This document shows, in pieces, positions 1 through 6,519 of a DNA stretch of 14,957 nt; the stretch's first letter is position 1; every line of letters starts with the position of its first letter. Made by a program: the position numbers and the translations under genes. This stretch comes from an uncultured Eubacteriales bacterium. GTDB taxonomy: Bacteria > Bacillota > Clostridia > Oscillospirales > Butyricicoccaceae. Below the pieces are notes generated by a model, which worked only from the letters and a program-made list of their open reading frames with translations, had not been told where the DNA came from and ran no database searches. Where the stretch lies: the NCBI GenBank assembly GCA_934630445.1, contig CAKTWY010000047.1, positions 1 to 14,957 of the forward strand, written 5' to 3'.

Positions 1-1
1 G

Positions 2-412
2 CTCAGGCTTGCGCGCGCGCAGGAGCGCGCGGCGCAGACGCTTTACACGGCGCGCTTTTCCCCTCTTCCGGAATCTGCGCCGCAGGCGCGCAGATTCATA
101 AACAGGCTCGGGCGTGAGGACGCACTCGCGCTCATCGCGCTGCGCGGCGCGATGGGAGAGGGAACGGAGCAGGCGCTCGCGCAGGTTCAGCAGGTCCTTT
201 CAAGCGGCGCGTGCTGCACGCTTGCCGCGCTCGATATAACGGGGGCGGAACTTGCCGCTCTGGGCGCGAAAGGGCCGGAGATCGGCGCGCTGCTGGCGCA
301 GCTTCTGGACGCGGTTATGGACGGCGCGCTGCCAAATGAGCGGGCGGCGCTTATCGCGCACGCCCGCAACCTTTTTCAGCACATACCGGGCGCTGCGGAT
401 ACTGGCAAATGA
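2..412 (+). CDS. cca: CCA-adding tRNA nucleotidyltransferase, C-terminal part (5' end outside window)
   Basis: The reading frame is open from base 2 to the TGA at 410-412 and gives 136 residues; the start lies upstream. The tail carries the pattern shared by the C-terminal helical domain of bacterial CCA-adding enzymes/poly(A) polymerases: 'DITGAELAALGAKGPEIGALL' followed by 'LLDAV..GALPNERAALIAHA'. This domain binds the tRNA elbow. The nucleotidyltransferase head, with its catalytic aspartates, lies before the window, so only the family can be named. The enzyme adds or repairs the 3'-CCA of tRNAs in the cytoplasm. Codons are very rich in GCG and CGC, like the ftsK-rsmE block and unlike the sugar operon between them. 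No clear terminator follows; the only stem-loop nearby (502-535) lacks a T run. The family call is fairly firm; the choice between a CCA-adding and an A-adding enzyme is not possible from the tail. Confidence 0.82.
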   Translation, partial: LRLARAQERAAQTLYTARFSPLPESAPQARRFINRLGREDALALIALRGAMGEGTEQALAQVQQVLSSGACCTLAALDITGAELAALGAKGPEIGALLAQLLDAVMDGALPNERAALIAHARNLFQHIPGAADTGK

Positions 413-501
413 GCGCTGGTCTGAAAGATGACAGTTTCCCAGGAGCAAAGCGACACCTGCGTGAAGTGCGCCGGCTCATGTATATGGGAGAGAAAGAAGT
501 T

Positions 502-535
502 CCTCCCTGTTCGGAAGAAAGTCAGAACAGGGAGG
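502..535. repeat. Stem-loop downstream of cca (11-bp perfect stem)
   Basis: The arm CCTCCCTGTTC (502-512) is exactly complementary to GAACAGGGAGG (525-535) across a 12-base loop. It may end or stabilise the cca transcript, but the bases after it (GGGATGTAAAAAGA) are purines rather than T, so it is not a standard intrinsic terminator on the + strand. The rest of 413-600 shows no convincing gene. Confidence 0.5.
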
Positions 536-606
536 GGGATGTAAAAAGAAAGTGCCGCTCTGTGGAGGGAGCGTGCTGGTTTGATGAAAGAAAAGCTTTC
601 AAAATA

Positions 607-626
607 AAAAGAAAACGATATCTATA
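607..626. promoter_or_regulatory. LacI-family type operator, distal copy
   Basis: The 16 bases GAAAACGATATCTATA (611-626) recur exactly at 767-782. LacI-family operators typically have a central CG with imperfect dyad symmetry; here the centre falls between C616 and G617, and the right half-site GATATCTATA is identical in both copies. The left half is more degenerate than in the proximal copy. It also fits the CcpA cre consensus at all but one fixed position, so catabolite control is an alternative. Centre-to-centre distance to the proximal site is 156 bases, about 15 helical turns, which would suit repression by looping. The regulator encoded at 2618-3727 is the likely binder (inferred). Confidence 0.55.
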
Positions 627-728
627 CAGCTTGTTTTAGGACTGTTTTTAAACATTTGAAATTACGATCTGAAGTTATAAAATAAATACATCTATTTTCA
701 TTTTATCATATAAAAACTGAATTAACGA

Positions 729-757
729 TTGACAGTTGGTAAAGCAAGTGCTACCCT
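729..757 (+). promoter_or_regulatory. Probable promoter of the sugar operon
   Basis: A perfect -35 hexamer TTGACA (729-734) is followed, after 17 bases, by TACCCT (752-757), a weak -10 box. The region upstream (about 595-728) is AT-rich. Transcription would start near 764, inside the proximal operator at 763-782, so a bound repressor would block initiation. The poor -10 makes the exact start uncertain. Confidence 0.45.
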
Positions 758-762
758 CAAAG

Positions 763-782
763 TATAGAAAACGATATCTATA
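763..782. promoter_or_regulatory. LacI-family type operator, proximal copy
   Basis: This is an imperfect 20-base palindrome, TATAGAAAACGATATCTATA, with the outer arms TATAGA/TCTATA exactly complementary and the centre at C772/G773. Half-sites match at 8 of 10 positions. It lies immediately downstream of the -10 box at 752-757, the expected place for a repressor site, and shares 16 exact bases with the copy at 607-626. The LacI-type protein encoded three kilobases downstream in the same operon is the natural candidate ligand; CcpA is the alternative. Confidence 0.6.
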
Positions 783-818
783 GCATGTGGATTATTTCAT
801 CTTGTACCGATAAAGTAA

Positions 819-1053
819 GATTCTGCATTCATCGCCGGAAAGCAGAAGATGCTTGATGAGGTTCAAAAGCTGATGAACGCATATGTGGCAAACAACAAGC
901 AGCGGGCAGCCGTGCCGTATATGGAAAAGAGCGGCCGCCGCTGAAGAGCGCGTGAAGGACCACGAAAGATGGGAGAACACGCGCGTGCAGACAGATTATG
1001 CGAAAAAATTTTTTGATCAAGGGATGAGACACGATGGGCAGTACGTTTTTTGA
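819..1053 (+). pseudogene. Possible decayed gene tail with a frameshift
   Basis: Two adjacent frames look protein-like but neither is a full gene. Right after an in-frame TAA (816-818), one frame reads 'DSAFIAGKQKMLDEVQKLMN' and on to a TGA at 942-944. The next frame continues from about 943 with 'EERVKDHERWENTRVQTDYA' and 'KKFFDQGM', stopping at 1051-1053 inside the serine hydrolase gene. Joined by one frameshift near 930-945 they would make a helical, charged C-terminal segment of about 70 residues. No family was recognised. It lies downstream of the operator-controlled promoter, so it would be part of the transcribed leader. It could equally be chance, because neither segment has a start codon with a good ribosome site. 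Confidence 0.25.
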
Positions 1054-2515
1054 AAAAGCAGTTCCGGCACAAGCGGGGATCCCGGCCGGACGGCTGCTGG
1101 ATTACCTGAAAGCGCTGGAGAACAGGCGTTTATGCATGCATTCCGTCATGCTGGTGAAGGACGGAAAGCAGGTGCTTGACGCTTACTATAAACCCTTTGG
1201 TCCGGAGAGCCGGCACCGTATATATTCCTGCAGCAAGTCGATGGTCTCACTTGCCATCGGCATTCTTGCGGGTGAAGGGAAAATAGCGCTTGACGACCCT
1301 GTGAGCAGATATTTTCCCGATCTTCTTCCGGAAAACCCGCATCCCTTCATGCTGAAAGATACCATACGCGATCTGCTGCGCATGGCTACGGCGTTCGACG
1401 ACGATACGACTTCGATCGCGATCCATGACTGGGTGGCGTCACATTTCCGTACGGAACCGACACATCTGCCCGGCACCATTTTTCATTATGATACATCCGG
1501 AACGGTGATGCTGACAGCGATCGTTGAGCGCGTCACGGGCCAGCCGTTTCTGGAGTATTTGCGCCCCAGGCTCCTGGATCCGCTCTGCATATCGAAGGAT
1601 ATCAGATGCATCCAGACGCCGGACGGCTATTCCTGGGGCGGCTCAGGCGTAATCTGCACGGCGCTGGACCTGGCGAAGATCGCCTATGTGTGTATGCATA
1701 AGGGGCAGTATAACGGAAAACAGCTGATCCCGCGCGACTATCTGGAAAAGGCGCTGACCCGGCAGATCGATACCGTCGTCAACCACCTTGGCTTTTCACC
1801 GTACGGCTATGGCTATCAGGTATGGGTGATGCCCCATGGATTCGCTTTCAAGGGCATGGGCGGGCAGATTGCTCTGTGCCTGCCGGAGAAGGACACCATG
1901 CTCGTCACTACTGGCGACACGCAGGAAATGACAGACGACATGGAACTGGTTCCACAGATCTTTTATGAGAAAGTGTATCCTTATCTGGATACAGCTCTGC
2001 CGGATTCGGAAAAGGAAGACCAGGCGGAACTGGACAGGCACTGTGCAGAAGCAAAACTTCAGGTCGTACAGGGTTCGCCCGTCGGTTCCGGCGCAGAAAG
2101 GTATTCCGGCAGAGAATTTGAAATGCTGCCAAATAGAATGAAAATTACGCGTATGCGTTTGGATTTTTCCGGAAAGGACGGAACGCTTTCATACAGCAAC
2201 GCATCGGGTGATCATGTGCTGGAGTTTGGGATGGGATGGAACAAACCCGGCGTGTTTCCGGAGACGACCTATTCTGGCTGCCGTATCGGCGTTCCAAAAG
2301 GCGAAGGGTATCGCTGTACTACAAGCGCCGCGTGGGTAGATGAAAACACGCTGATACTGTGCTGTTATATCATTGATGATTATTTGGGGATGATGAGGGT
2401 TCAGTTCACCTTCGGCGATGACAGCCTTACGGTTCTTATGACCAAGGTTGCAGAGTATTTTCTTGAAGAATACGAGGGGTTTGCGACGGGATTTTGCAGG
2501 GCAGAAGAACACTGA
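1034..2515 (+). CDS. Serine hydrolase, beta-lactamase / class C family, cytoplasmic
   Basis: The protein has 493 residues. It shows the serine beta-lactamase/DD-peptidase/esterase fold: SxxK as S65-C66-S67-K68 in 'RIYSCSKSM'; the second motif as Y152-D153-T154, in place of the usual YxN; and a 'KGMGGQ' box (273-278) at the place of the KTG motif. S65 should be the nucleophile and K68 the base. Residues from about 335 to 493 form an extra C-terminal region of unrecognised type. There is no signal peptide or membrane segment, so it should act in the cytoplasm, unlike a true beta-lactamase or a penicillin-binding protein. AAGGGA (1019-1024) lies 9 bases before the ATG. As first gene of the operon, with a sugar-phosphate enzyme and a GH4 glycosidase, it may be an esterase or deacetylase trimming the sugar substrate; that is inference. 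The fold is well supported, the substrate unknown. Confidence 0.85.
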   Translation: MGSTFFEKAVPAQAGIPAGRLLDYLKALENRRLCMHSVMLVKDGKQVLDAYYKPFGPESRHRIYSCSKSMVSLAIGILAGEGKIALDDPVSRYFPDLLPENPHPFMLKDTIRDLLRMATAFDDDTTSIAIHDWVASHFRTEPTHLPGTIFHYDTSGTVMLTAIVERVTGQPFLEYLRPRLLDPLCISKDIRCIQTPDGYSWGGSGVICTALDLAKIAYVCMHKGQYNGKQLIPRDYLEKALTRQIDTVVNHLGFSPYGYGYQVWVMPHGFAFKGMGGQIALCLPEKDTMLVTTGDTQEMTDDMELVPQIFYEKVYPYLDTALPDSEKEDQAELDRHCAEAKLQVVQGSPVGSGAERYSGREFEMLPNRMKITRMRLDFSGKDGTLSYSNASGDHVLEFGMGWNKPGVFPETTYSGCRIGVPKGEGYRCTTSAAWVDENTLILCCYIIDDYLGMMRVQFTFGDDSLTVLMTKVAEYFLEEYEGFATGFCRAEEH

Positions 2516-2617
2516 CCGTAAGTTGCACGCGTTTTATGTGCATAAGGACTTCATAGGCATTGAAAGACGATGAGAGGCATGGCCGCAGATATTGCCGATG
2601 AACCGGAAAGGATGTAC

Positions 2618-3727
2618 ATGCTGATGGAAAAACAGGTGGGAAAAAGGCCGGCGACCATACGTGATATCGCGCGTGCGGGGAATATATCGCCGGCGACGGT
2701 TTCACGCGTATTGAGCGACAGCCGGTATCCTGTCAGCGTGGCCATGCGTGAGAAAGTGGAACGAATCGCAAAAGAACTCAACTATTCTCCAAATCTTCTG
2801 GGCAGGATGCTTAAGAGAAACGAGACCAATGAGATTGGGGTCATCGTGCCGACGATACAGAACCCGTTTTATACAGAAATTATTATCGGGATAGAGGCGG
2901 AAGCAAGAAAAAAAGGATATGACATCTTTCTGTGCAATTCGTTCCGAAATGTTGATACCGAGAGACGACATATCAGGAATCTCTGTCAAAAGCAGGTAAG
3001 GGGTATCATTGTATCTTCTGTAGATGACGATCCGGAAGTTTTGAATGATTTCATCCAAATGGGCGGAACGGTCATTTTATTTGATCAGAATGCCGATTTT
3101 CCAGGATGTATCAAGATTCAATTTGATTTTGTCGAGGCTGGCAGGATGGCGGTGGAATATTTGATATCCATGGGACACACGGACATTGCCTTCCTGTCCT
3201 CGCCGTTGGTGTTAAAGAGCCGCATAAATAATCTGGAGGGCTACAAACAGGCGCTGGCAGCGCACAATATTCCGTTGAATCCGAAAAATATCGTAATATC
3301 AAAAAGCGAGTTCGATATCGAAGGCGGCATGTATGAATTCGAAAACGGTAAGGAATTGGCAAAGCAGTTCCTTTCGCTTGACCCTCGCCCGAGCGCGATT
3401 TTCGCGGTGAACGATATAACAGCGTTTGGCGTGATCCAGCAGCTGGCGTTGAGCGGGGTTTCTGTTCCGGAGGATGTGTCGGTGATCGGCTTTGATAACA
3501 TCGAGTTTTCGAATATGGTCAATCCGCCGCTTACCACGGTGAATCAGCCTACATATGAGACCGGCAGGATTGCAGCGAGAATGCTGATGAATGCTTTTGA
3601 AGAAAAAAATTCGATTGGCGGCTTTACGATCTCGCTTGCTCCTTCTGTAGAGGTGCGAAAATCAGTACGAAAAATCAGCGCGGACAGTAAAAAGACCAGC
3701 AGCAATAGAAAATTGCTGGAAGATTAA
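2618..3727 (+). CDS. LacI-family transcriptional regulator
   Basis: The protein has 369 residues from the chosen start. The N-terminal helix-turn-helix is at about 12-31 ('ATIRDIARAGNISPATVSRV'), the hinge segment 'YSPNLLGRMLK' at 56-66, and then comes the periplasmic-binding-protein-like effector domain ('GVIVPTIQNPFYTEI' near 74; 'VPEDVSVIGFDNIEFSNMV' near the end). The hinge has Gly where many members have Ala. An in-frame ATG at 2570 would add 16 residues; 2618 is preferred because GGAAAGG (2605-2611) sits 6 bases before it and the HTH then starts close to the N-terminus as usual. It is expected to repress the operon by binding the paired sites at 607-626 and 763-782 and to let go when a sugar or sugar phosphate binds. 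A Lys/Ser-rich tail follows the effector domain. Confidence 0.93.
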   Translation: MLMEKQVGKRPATIRDIARAGNISPATVSRVLSDSRYPVSVAMREKVERIAKELNYSPNLLGRMLKRNETNEIGVIVPTIQNPFYTEIIIGIEAEARKKGYDIFLCNSFRNVDTERRHIRNLCQKQVRGIIVSSVDDDPEVLNDFIQMGGTVILFDQNADFPGCIKIQFDFVEAGRMAVEYLISMGHTDIAFLSSPLVLKSRINNLEGYKQALAAHNIPLNPKNIVISKSEFDIEGGMYEFENGKELAKQFLSLDPRPSAIFAVNDITAFGVIQQLALSGVSVPEDVSVIGFDNIEFSNMVNPPLTTVNQPTYETGRIAARMLMNAFEEKNSIGGFTISLAPSVEVRKSVRKISADSKKTSSNRKLLED

Positions 3728-3749
3728 GATCATTTCAGGAGGAATAAAA

Positions 3750-4484
3750 ATGAAGCTCGAAATTTTTAAAAACCCGGATGCACTGGGTAAAGCGGCGGCA
3801 GGATTCTGTGAAGAGGTATTGAACAAGACGATAGCGGAGAAAGGCGAGGCGAGGATCGTGCTCTCTACCGGCGCCTCGCAGTTTGATACGTTCAAACATC
3901 TTGTCGAGGCTGATATCGACTGGAGCAAAGTGGAAATGTTCCATTTGGATGAATATGTGGATCTTCCGGAGACGCACCCCGCCAGCTTTAGAAAATATCT
4001 GAAAGAACGTTTTGTGCAGCATGTCAACTTGAAGAAAGCGTATTTTGTTGACGGCGAGGGCGATATCGAGAAAAAAATCAAAGAACTGTCGGACGCCCTG
4101 CTTGAAAAGCCTGTTGACCTTGCGCTGATTGGAATCGGCGAAAATGCTCATATCGCCTTCAACGACCCTCCGGCAGATTTCGAGACGATGAATCCGTATA
4201 TCGTCGTCAATCTTCCCGAGCGGTGCAAACTCCAGCAGGTCGGCGAGGGGTGGTTCGCCACCACGGATGATGTTCCGAACCGTGCAATCTCCATGTCGGT
4301 GCATATGATCATGAAGAGCAGGACGATCCTCACATGCGCGCCTTATGCGGTCAAAGCGGACGCTATTAAAAAAACGCTTGAGAATGAAGTGAGCAATCTG
4401 ACGCCTGCCACGATCCTCAAGACGCATCCGGACTGGCATCTTTATCTTGACCGCGATTCCGCCGCGCTGATTGACAAAAATTGA
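3750..4484 (+). CDS. NagB-like sugar-phosphate deaminase/isomerase
   Basis: The 244-residue protein belongs to the glucosamine-6-phosphate deaminase / 6-phosphogluconolactonase superfamily. Visible motifs are 'STGASQFDTF' (39-48, phosphate loop), 'HLDEYVDLP' (65-73, with D67 at the position of the enolisation aspartate of E. coli NagB, D72), 'GIGENAHIAFNDP' (128-140) and 'VPNRAISMSV' (175-184), ending in 'TPATILKTHPDWHLYLD'. Against the E. coli active site D141/H143/E148 it has N132/H134/D139: the His is kept, the other two are changed. N at the first place is known in other NagB proteins; D at the last is less usual for true NagB. A classic NagB would turn glucosamine-6-phosphate into fructose-6-phosphate and ammonia, but a related amino-sugar or sugar phosphate is possible. 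A perfect AGGAGG (3737-3742) lies 7 bases before the ATG, 22 bases after the regulator gene, so the two are co-transcribed. Confidence 0.85.
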   Translation: MKLEIFKNPDALGKAAAGFCEEVLNKTIAEKGEARIVLSTGASQFDTFKHLVEADIDWSKVEMFHLDEYVDLPETHPASFRKYLKERFVQHVNLKKAYFVDGEGDIEKKIKELSDALLEKPVDLALIGIGENAHIAFNDPPADFETMNPYIVVNLPERCKLQQVGEGWFATTDDVPNRAISMSVHMIMKSRTILTCAPYAVKADAIKKTLENEVSNLTPATILKTHPDWHLYLDRDSAALIDKN

Positions 4485-4560
4485 TCGCTGTTTTTCAGAA
4501 CATTCGGCGCCTTTCTGTTGAAGGCAGAGTATCAATTTGCGCATAAAGGAGTGGACAAAG

Positions 4561-5946
4561 ATGAGGTATCATGGCGACTGTGTCTCGGATATCAATATAG
4601 CCTACATTGGCGGCGGGTCCAGAGAATGGGCATGGGGCCTGATGAGCGATCTTGCTCTGGAAGGGCAGCTGTCGGGCAGCATCCGTCTGTATGACATCGA
4701 CCATGAGGCGGCGTATGCAAACGAGATCATCGGAAACCGTATTCTGAATGATAAAAATACAAAAGGCGAGTGGCATTATAAAGCGGTAAGCACGCTGGAA
4801 CAGGCGCTCCTCGGTGCTGATTTTGTGTTTATTTCCATTCTTCCGGGTACGTTTGAGGAAATGAAATCCGACGTGCATACGCCTGAAAAATATGGGATCT
4901 ATCAGTCGGTCGGTGATTCTGCCGGCCCGGGCGGGCTGATTAGAGCGCTCAGGGCGATTCCGATGTTTGTGGAGATCGCAGAGGCAATCAAGATGTATGC
5001 GCCCGGGGCGTGGGTAATCAATTATACGAATCCGATGACGCTTTGCACCGGAACGCTGTATGAGGTATTCCCGCAGATCAGGGCATTTGGCTGCTGCCAC
5101 GAGGTGTTTGCTGCGCAGGAACTGCTTGTGAAAATGTTGAAGGATATGAACGGGCTCGAAGGACTTCACCGGGAGGATATCAGGGTGAATGTGCTTGGCA
5201 TCAATCACTTTACCTGGATCGACAAAGCGACCTGTGATGGTATGGACCTGATCCCCTTATTCGGGAAGTTTGCGGATAAATACTATGAGAGCGGCTTTGA
5301 ATGCCCGGGTACGGATGATCCGGAATTCTATTTTGAATCGGGTAAGCGGGTGCAGTTTGATCTTTTCAGACGTTATGGAACGATGTCCGCATCCGGCGAC
5401 AGGCATGCGGCGGAGTTTTGCCCGCCGTGGTATTTGAAAGATCCGAATACGGTCGCCGAGTGGAAGTTCAGCCTGCCGCCTGTCAGTTACAGGATAAAGG
5501 ATCGGCTGGAAAAGATCGAGAAGGGGAAGCGTCTGGTGAGCGGGGCGGAAAGCATCGTGCTCAAGCCTTCCGGAGAAGAAGGCGTGCTCCAGGTTAAGGC
5601 CCTGCTCGGATTAGGCGATTTATTTACAAACGTCAATCTTCCGAACCGGGGACAGATCAAGGGATTGCCGGAGGGCGGTGTGGTCGAAACGAATGCCGTG
5701 TTCTCCAAAAATTCAGTGACGCCGGTCTTTGCCGGAAAGATGCCGGAGCGCGTGGACAGTCTGGTGCTGCGGCAGGTGTACAACCAGAAAACCATTCTGG
5801 AGGCGGGCCTCAGAAAGAATAAGGATCTTGCCTTTGCGGCCTTTGCCAATGATCCGCTGGTGACCCTGAGCATCCGCGACGCGGAAAAACTGTTTGGTGA
5901 GATGCTTCGCAATACGAAAGCTTATCTGGATGGCTGGCAGCTTTAA
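4561..5946 (+). CDS. Glycoside hydrolase family 4 (NAD- and metal-dependent alpha-glucosidase/galactosidase type)
   Basis: The protein has 461 residues, normal for GH4. An N-terminal Rossmann segment 'INIAYIGGGSREWAWGL' (11-27) binds NAD. Next come 'SVGDSAGPGGLIRALRAIP' (116-134) and 'INYTNPM' (153-159), the metal-site motif 'GCCHEVF' (177-183, C179/H180), and 'VLGINHFTWI' (211-220), whose H216 completes the metal site. GH4 enzymes cleave glycosides by NAD-assisted oxidation at C3 and elimination, and many act on 6-phosphorylated disaccharides. From memory, the CHEV tetrad marks alpha-glucosidase and phospho-alpha-glucosidase members rather than alpha-galactosidases (CHSV); treat that as a hint. 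The start at 4561 is chosen over an upstream TTG (4537) because AAAGGAG (4545-4551) lies 9 bases before it. The 76-base gap after the NagB-like gene holds no terminator. Product release probably feeds the NagB-like enzyme. Confidence 0.93.
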   Translation: MRYHGDCVSDINIAYIGGGSREWAWGLMSDLALEGQLSGSIRLYDIDHEAAYANEIIGNRILNDKNTKGEWHYKAVSTLEQALLGADFVFISILPGTFEEMKSDVHTPEKYGIYQSVGDSAGPGGLIRALRAIPMFVEIAEAIKMYAPGAWVINYTNPMTLCTGTLYEVFPQIRAFGCCHEVFAAQELLVKMLKDMNGLEGLHREDIRVNVLGINHFTWIDKATCDGMDLIPLFGKFADKYYESGFECPGTDDPEFYFESGKRVQFDLFRRYGTMSASGDRHAAEFCPPWYLKDPNTVAEWKFSLPPVSYRIKDRLEKIEKGKRLVSGAESIVLKPSGEEGVLQVKALLGLGDLFTNVNLPNRGQIKGLPEGGVVETNAVFSKNSVTPVFAGKMPERVDSLVLRQVYNQKTILEAGLRKNKDLAFAAFANDPLVTLSIRDAEKLFGEMLRNTKAYLDGWQL

Positions 5947-6105
5947 CGGATATTCAGCATCAATGAAAGGGGCGAAGCGATTTTCCCGTACTGCGGATGT
6001 GAGGAACGCGAAGATGCCGTTGAGGGCTTTTCAAAGGAACGTATATATAAAAAGTACGCGTCTCTGTTTCAAGCGAATTGAACATTGTTTGGACCAGTGG
6101 CCTTA

Positions 6106-6155
6106 GCCAGTTAAAAAAGATCGGAGTTTTGAAACTCCGATCTTTTTTAACTGGC
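6106..6155. terminator. Bidirectional rho-independent terminator closing the sugar operon
   Basis: A 24-bp perfect inverted repeat (6106-6129 with 6132-6155) surrounds a 2-base apex. The GC-richer core GATCGGAGTTT/AAACTCCGATC is flanked by an A run (6113-6118) and the matching T run (6142-6147), so it can end transcription on either strand. It lies 160 bases after the GH4 stop and isolates the operon from the ftsK block. Confidence 0.92.
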
Positions 6156-6187
6156 GAAACCGGTTCTATTTATATTCAGTATGTGTT

Positions 6188-6216
6188 TTGCAGAACACGT
6201 AAAGTTGTGGTATAAT
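6188..6216 (+). promoter_or_regulatory. Promoter-like element with extended -10
   Basis: TTGCAG (6188-6193), a 17-base spacer and a perfect TATAAT (6211-6216) preceded by TGG make a credible sigma-A promoter. The -10 box lies inside the left arm of a 16-bp perfect hairpin (6207-6241), so the predicted start near 6223 falls in its loop. It could drive a non-coding transcript or the distant ftsK. A near copy, TTGTGGTACAATAT, lies at 6480-6493 without a recognisable -35. Confidence 0.5.
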
Positions 6217-6412
6217 ATCCGCAGCGCGGATATTATACCACGCGCATATCGCCTCTCCGAGGCGATGCGCTCAAATTTCATGGCGTGCCGTCGGAGACGG
6301 CACATGCCCATTATACCATAAAGCGTGGAACGCTTTATGGTATAATAATCTCAAAATGAACGGCAAGCGTTCATTTTGGATACGGGGGCAGGTTGCCGCC
6401 GATTGCGGCGGC
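6207..6412. repeat. Array of six tight hairpins
   Basis: Six inverted repeats follow each other almost without gaps. H1 6207-6222/6226-6241 (16 bp, loop AGC). H2 6248-6255/6259-6266 (8 bp, loop TCC), extended by GCGC at 6242-6245 and 6267-6270. H3 6285-6292/6296-6303 (8 bp, loop GGA). H4 6310-6326/6330-6346 (17 bp, loop GGA). H5 6352-6362/6368-6378 (11 bp, loop GCAAG). H6 6395-6401/6406-6412 (7 bp, loop ATTG). All arms listed are exact complements. None is followed by a T run, so they are not terminators. They may form a structured transcript or DNA cruciforms, or be relics of palindromic repeat elements. No protein is likely here. Confidence 0.85.
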
Positions 6413-6441
6413 TCAAAGTATGCGGCCGGGAAGTGAATTCT
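6349..6441 (+). repeat. Diverged direct repeat, copy A (partner 6688-6800)
   Basis: This stretch and 6688-6800 share the same ordered landmarks: TCAAAATGAA (6351-6360; 6690-6699), a GC-rich 'TGCCG...TGCGGCG' hairpin (near 6394-6410; 6736-6749), an A/G-rich link, 'CCGGGAA' (6426-6432; 6766-6772) and GAATTC (6435-6440; 6793-6798). The order is kept but the sequence has drifted, pointing to an old duplication. Confidence 0.55.
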
Positions 6442-6519
6442 CAGTCGCATGGAGATCCAGTGCCTGCGGGCACAGGTTTTTGTGGTACAATATTTATGGT
6501 ACAACACATATACAAGCAA

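Noticed and set aside
428..544. 38-codon frame with three cysteines (DTCVKCAGSC)
   Set aside because: It has no ribosome site, spans the stem-loop, and ends in a basic run; the cysteine spacing alone is weak evidence.
409..639. Open frame whose ATG overlaps the cca stop (ATGA)
   Set aside because: The overlap is suggestive of coupling, but the translation is low-quality (Arg/Lys-rich), runs across the 502-535 stem-loop and into the AT-rich operator region, and resembles no protein.
762..768. TATAGA as the -10 box of the operon promoter
   Set aside because: It is 28 bases from TTGACA, too far; TACCCT at 752-757 has the right spacing though a poor sequence.
3735..4544. 269-codon minus-strand frame opposite the NagB-like gene
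   Set aside because: The + strand protein has clear family motifs and a perfect AGGAGG; the antisense translation looks random.
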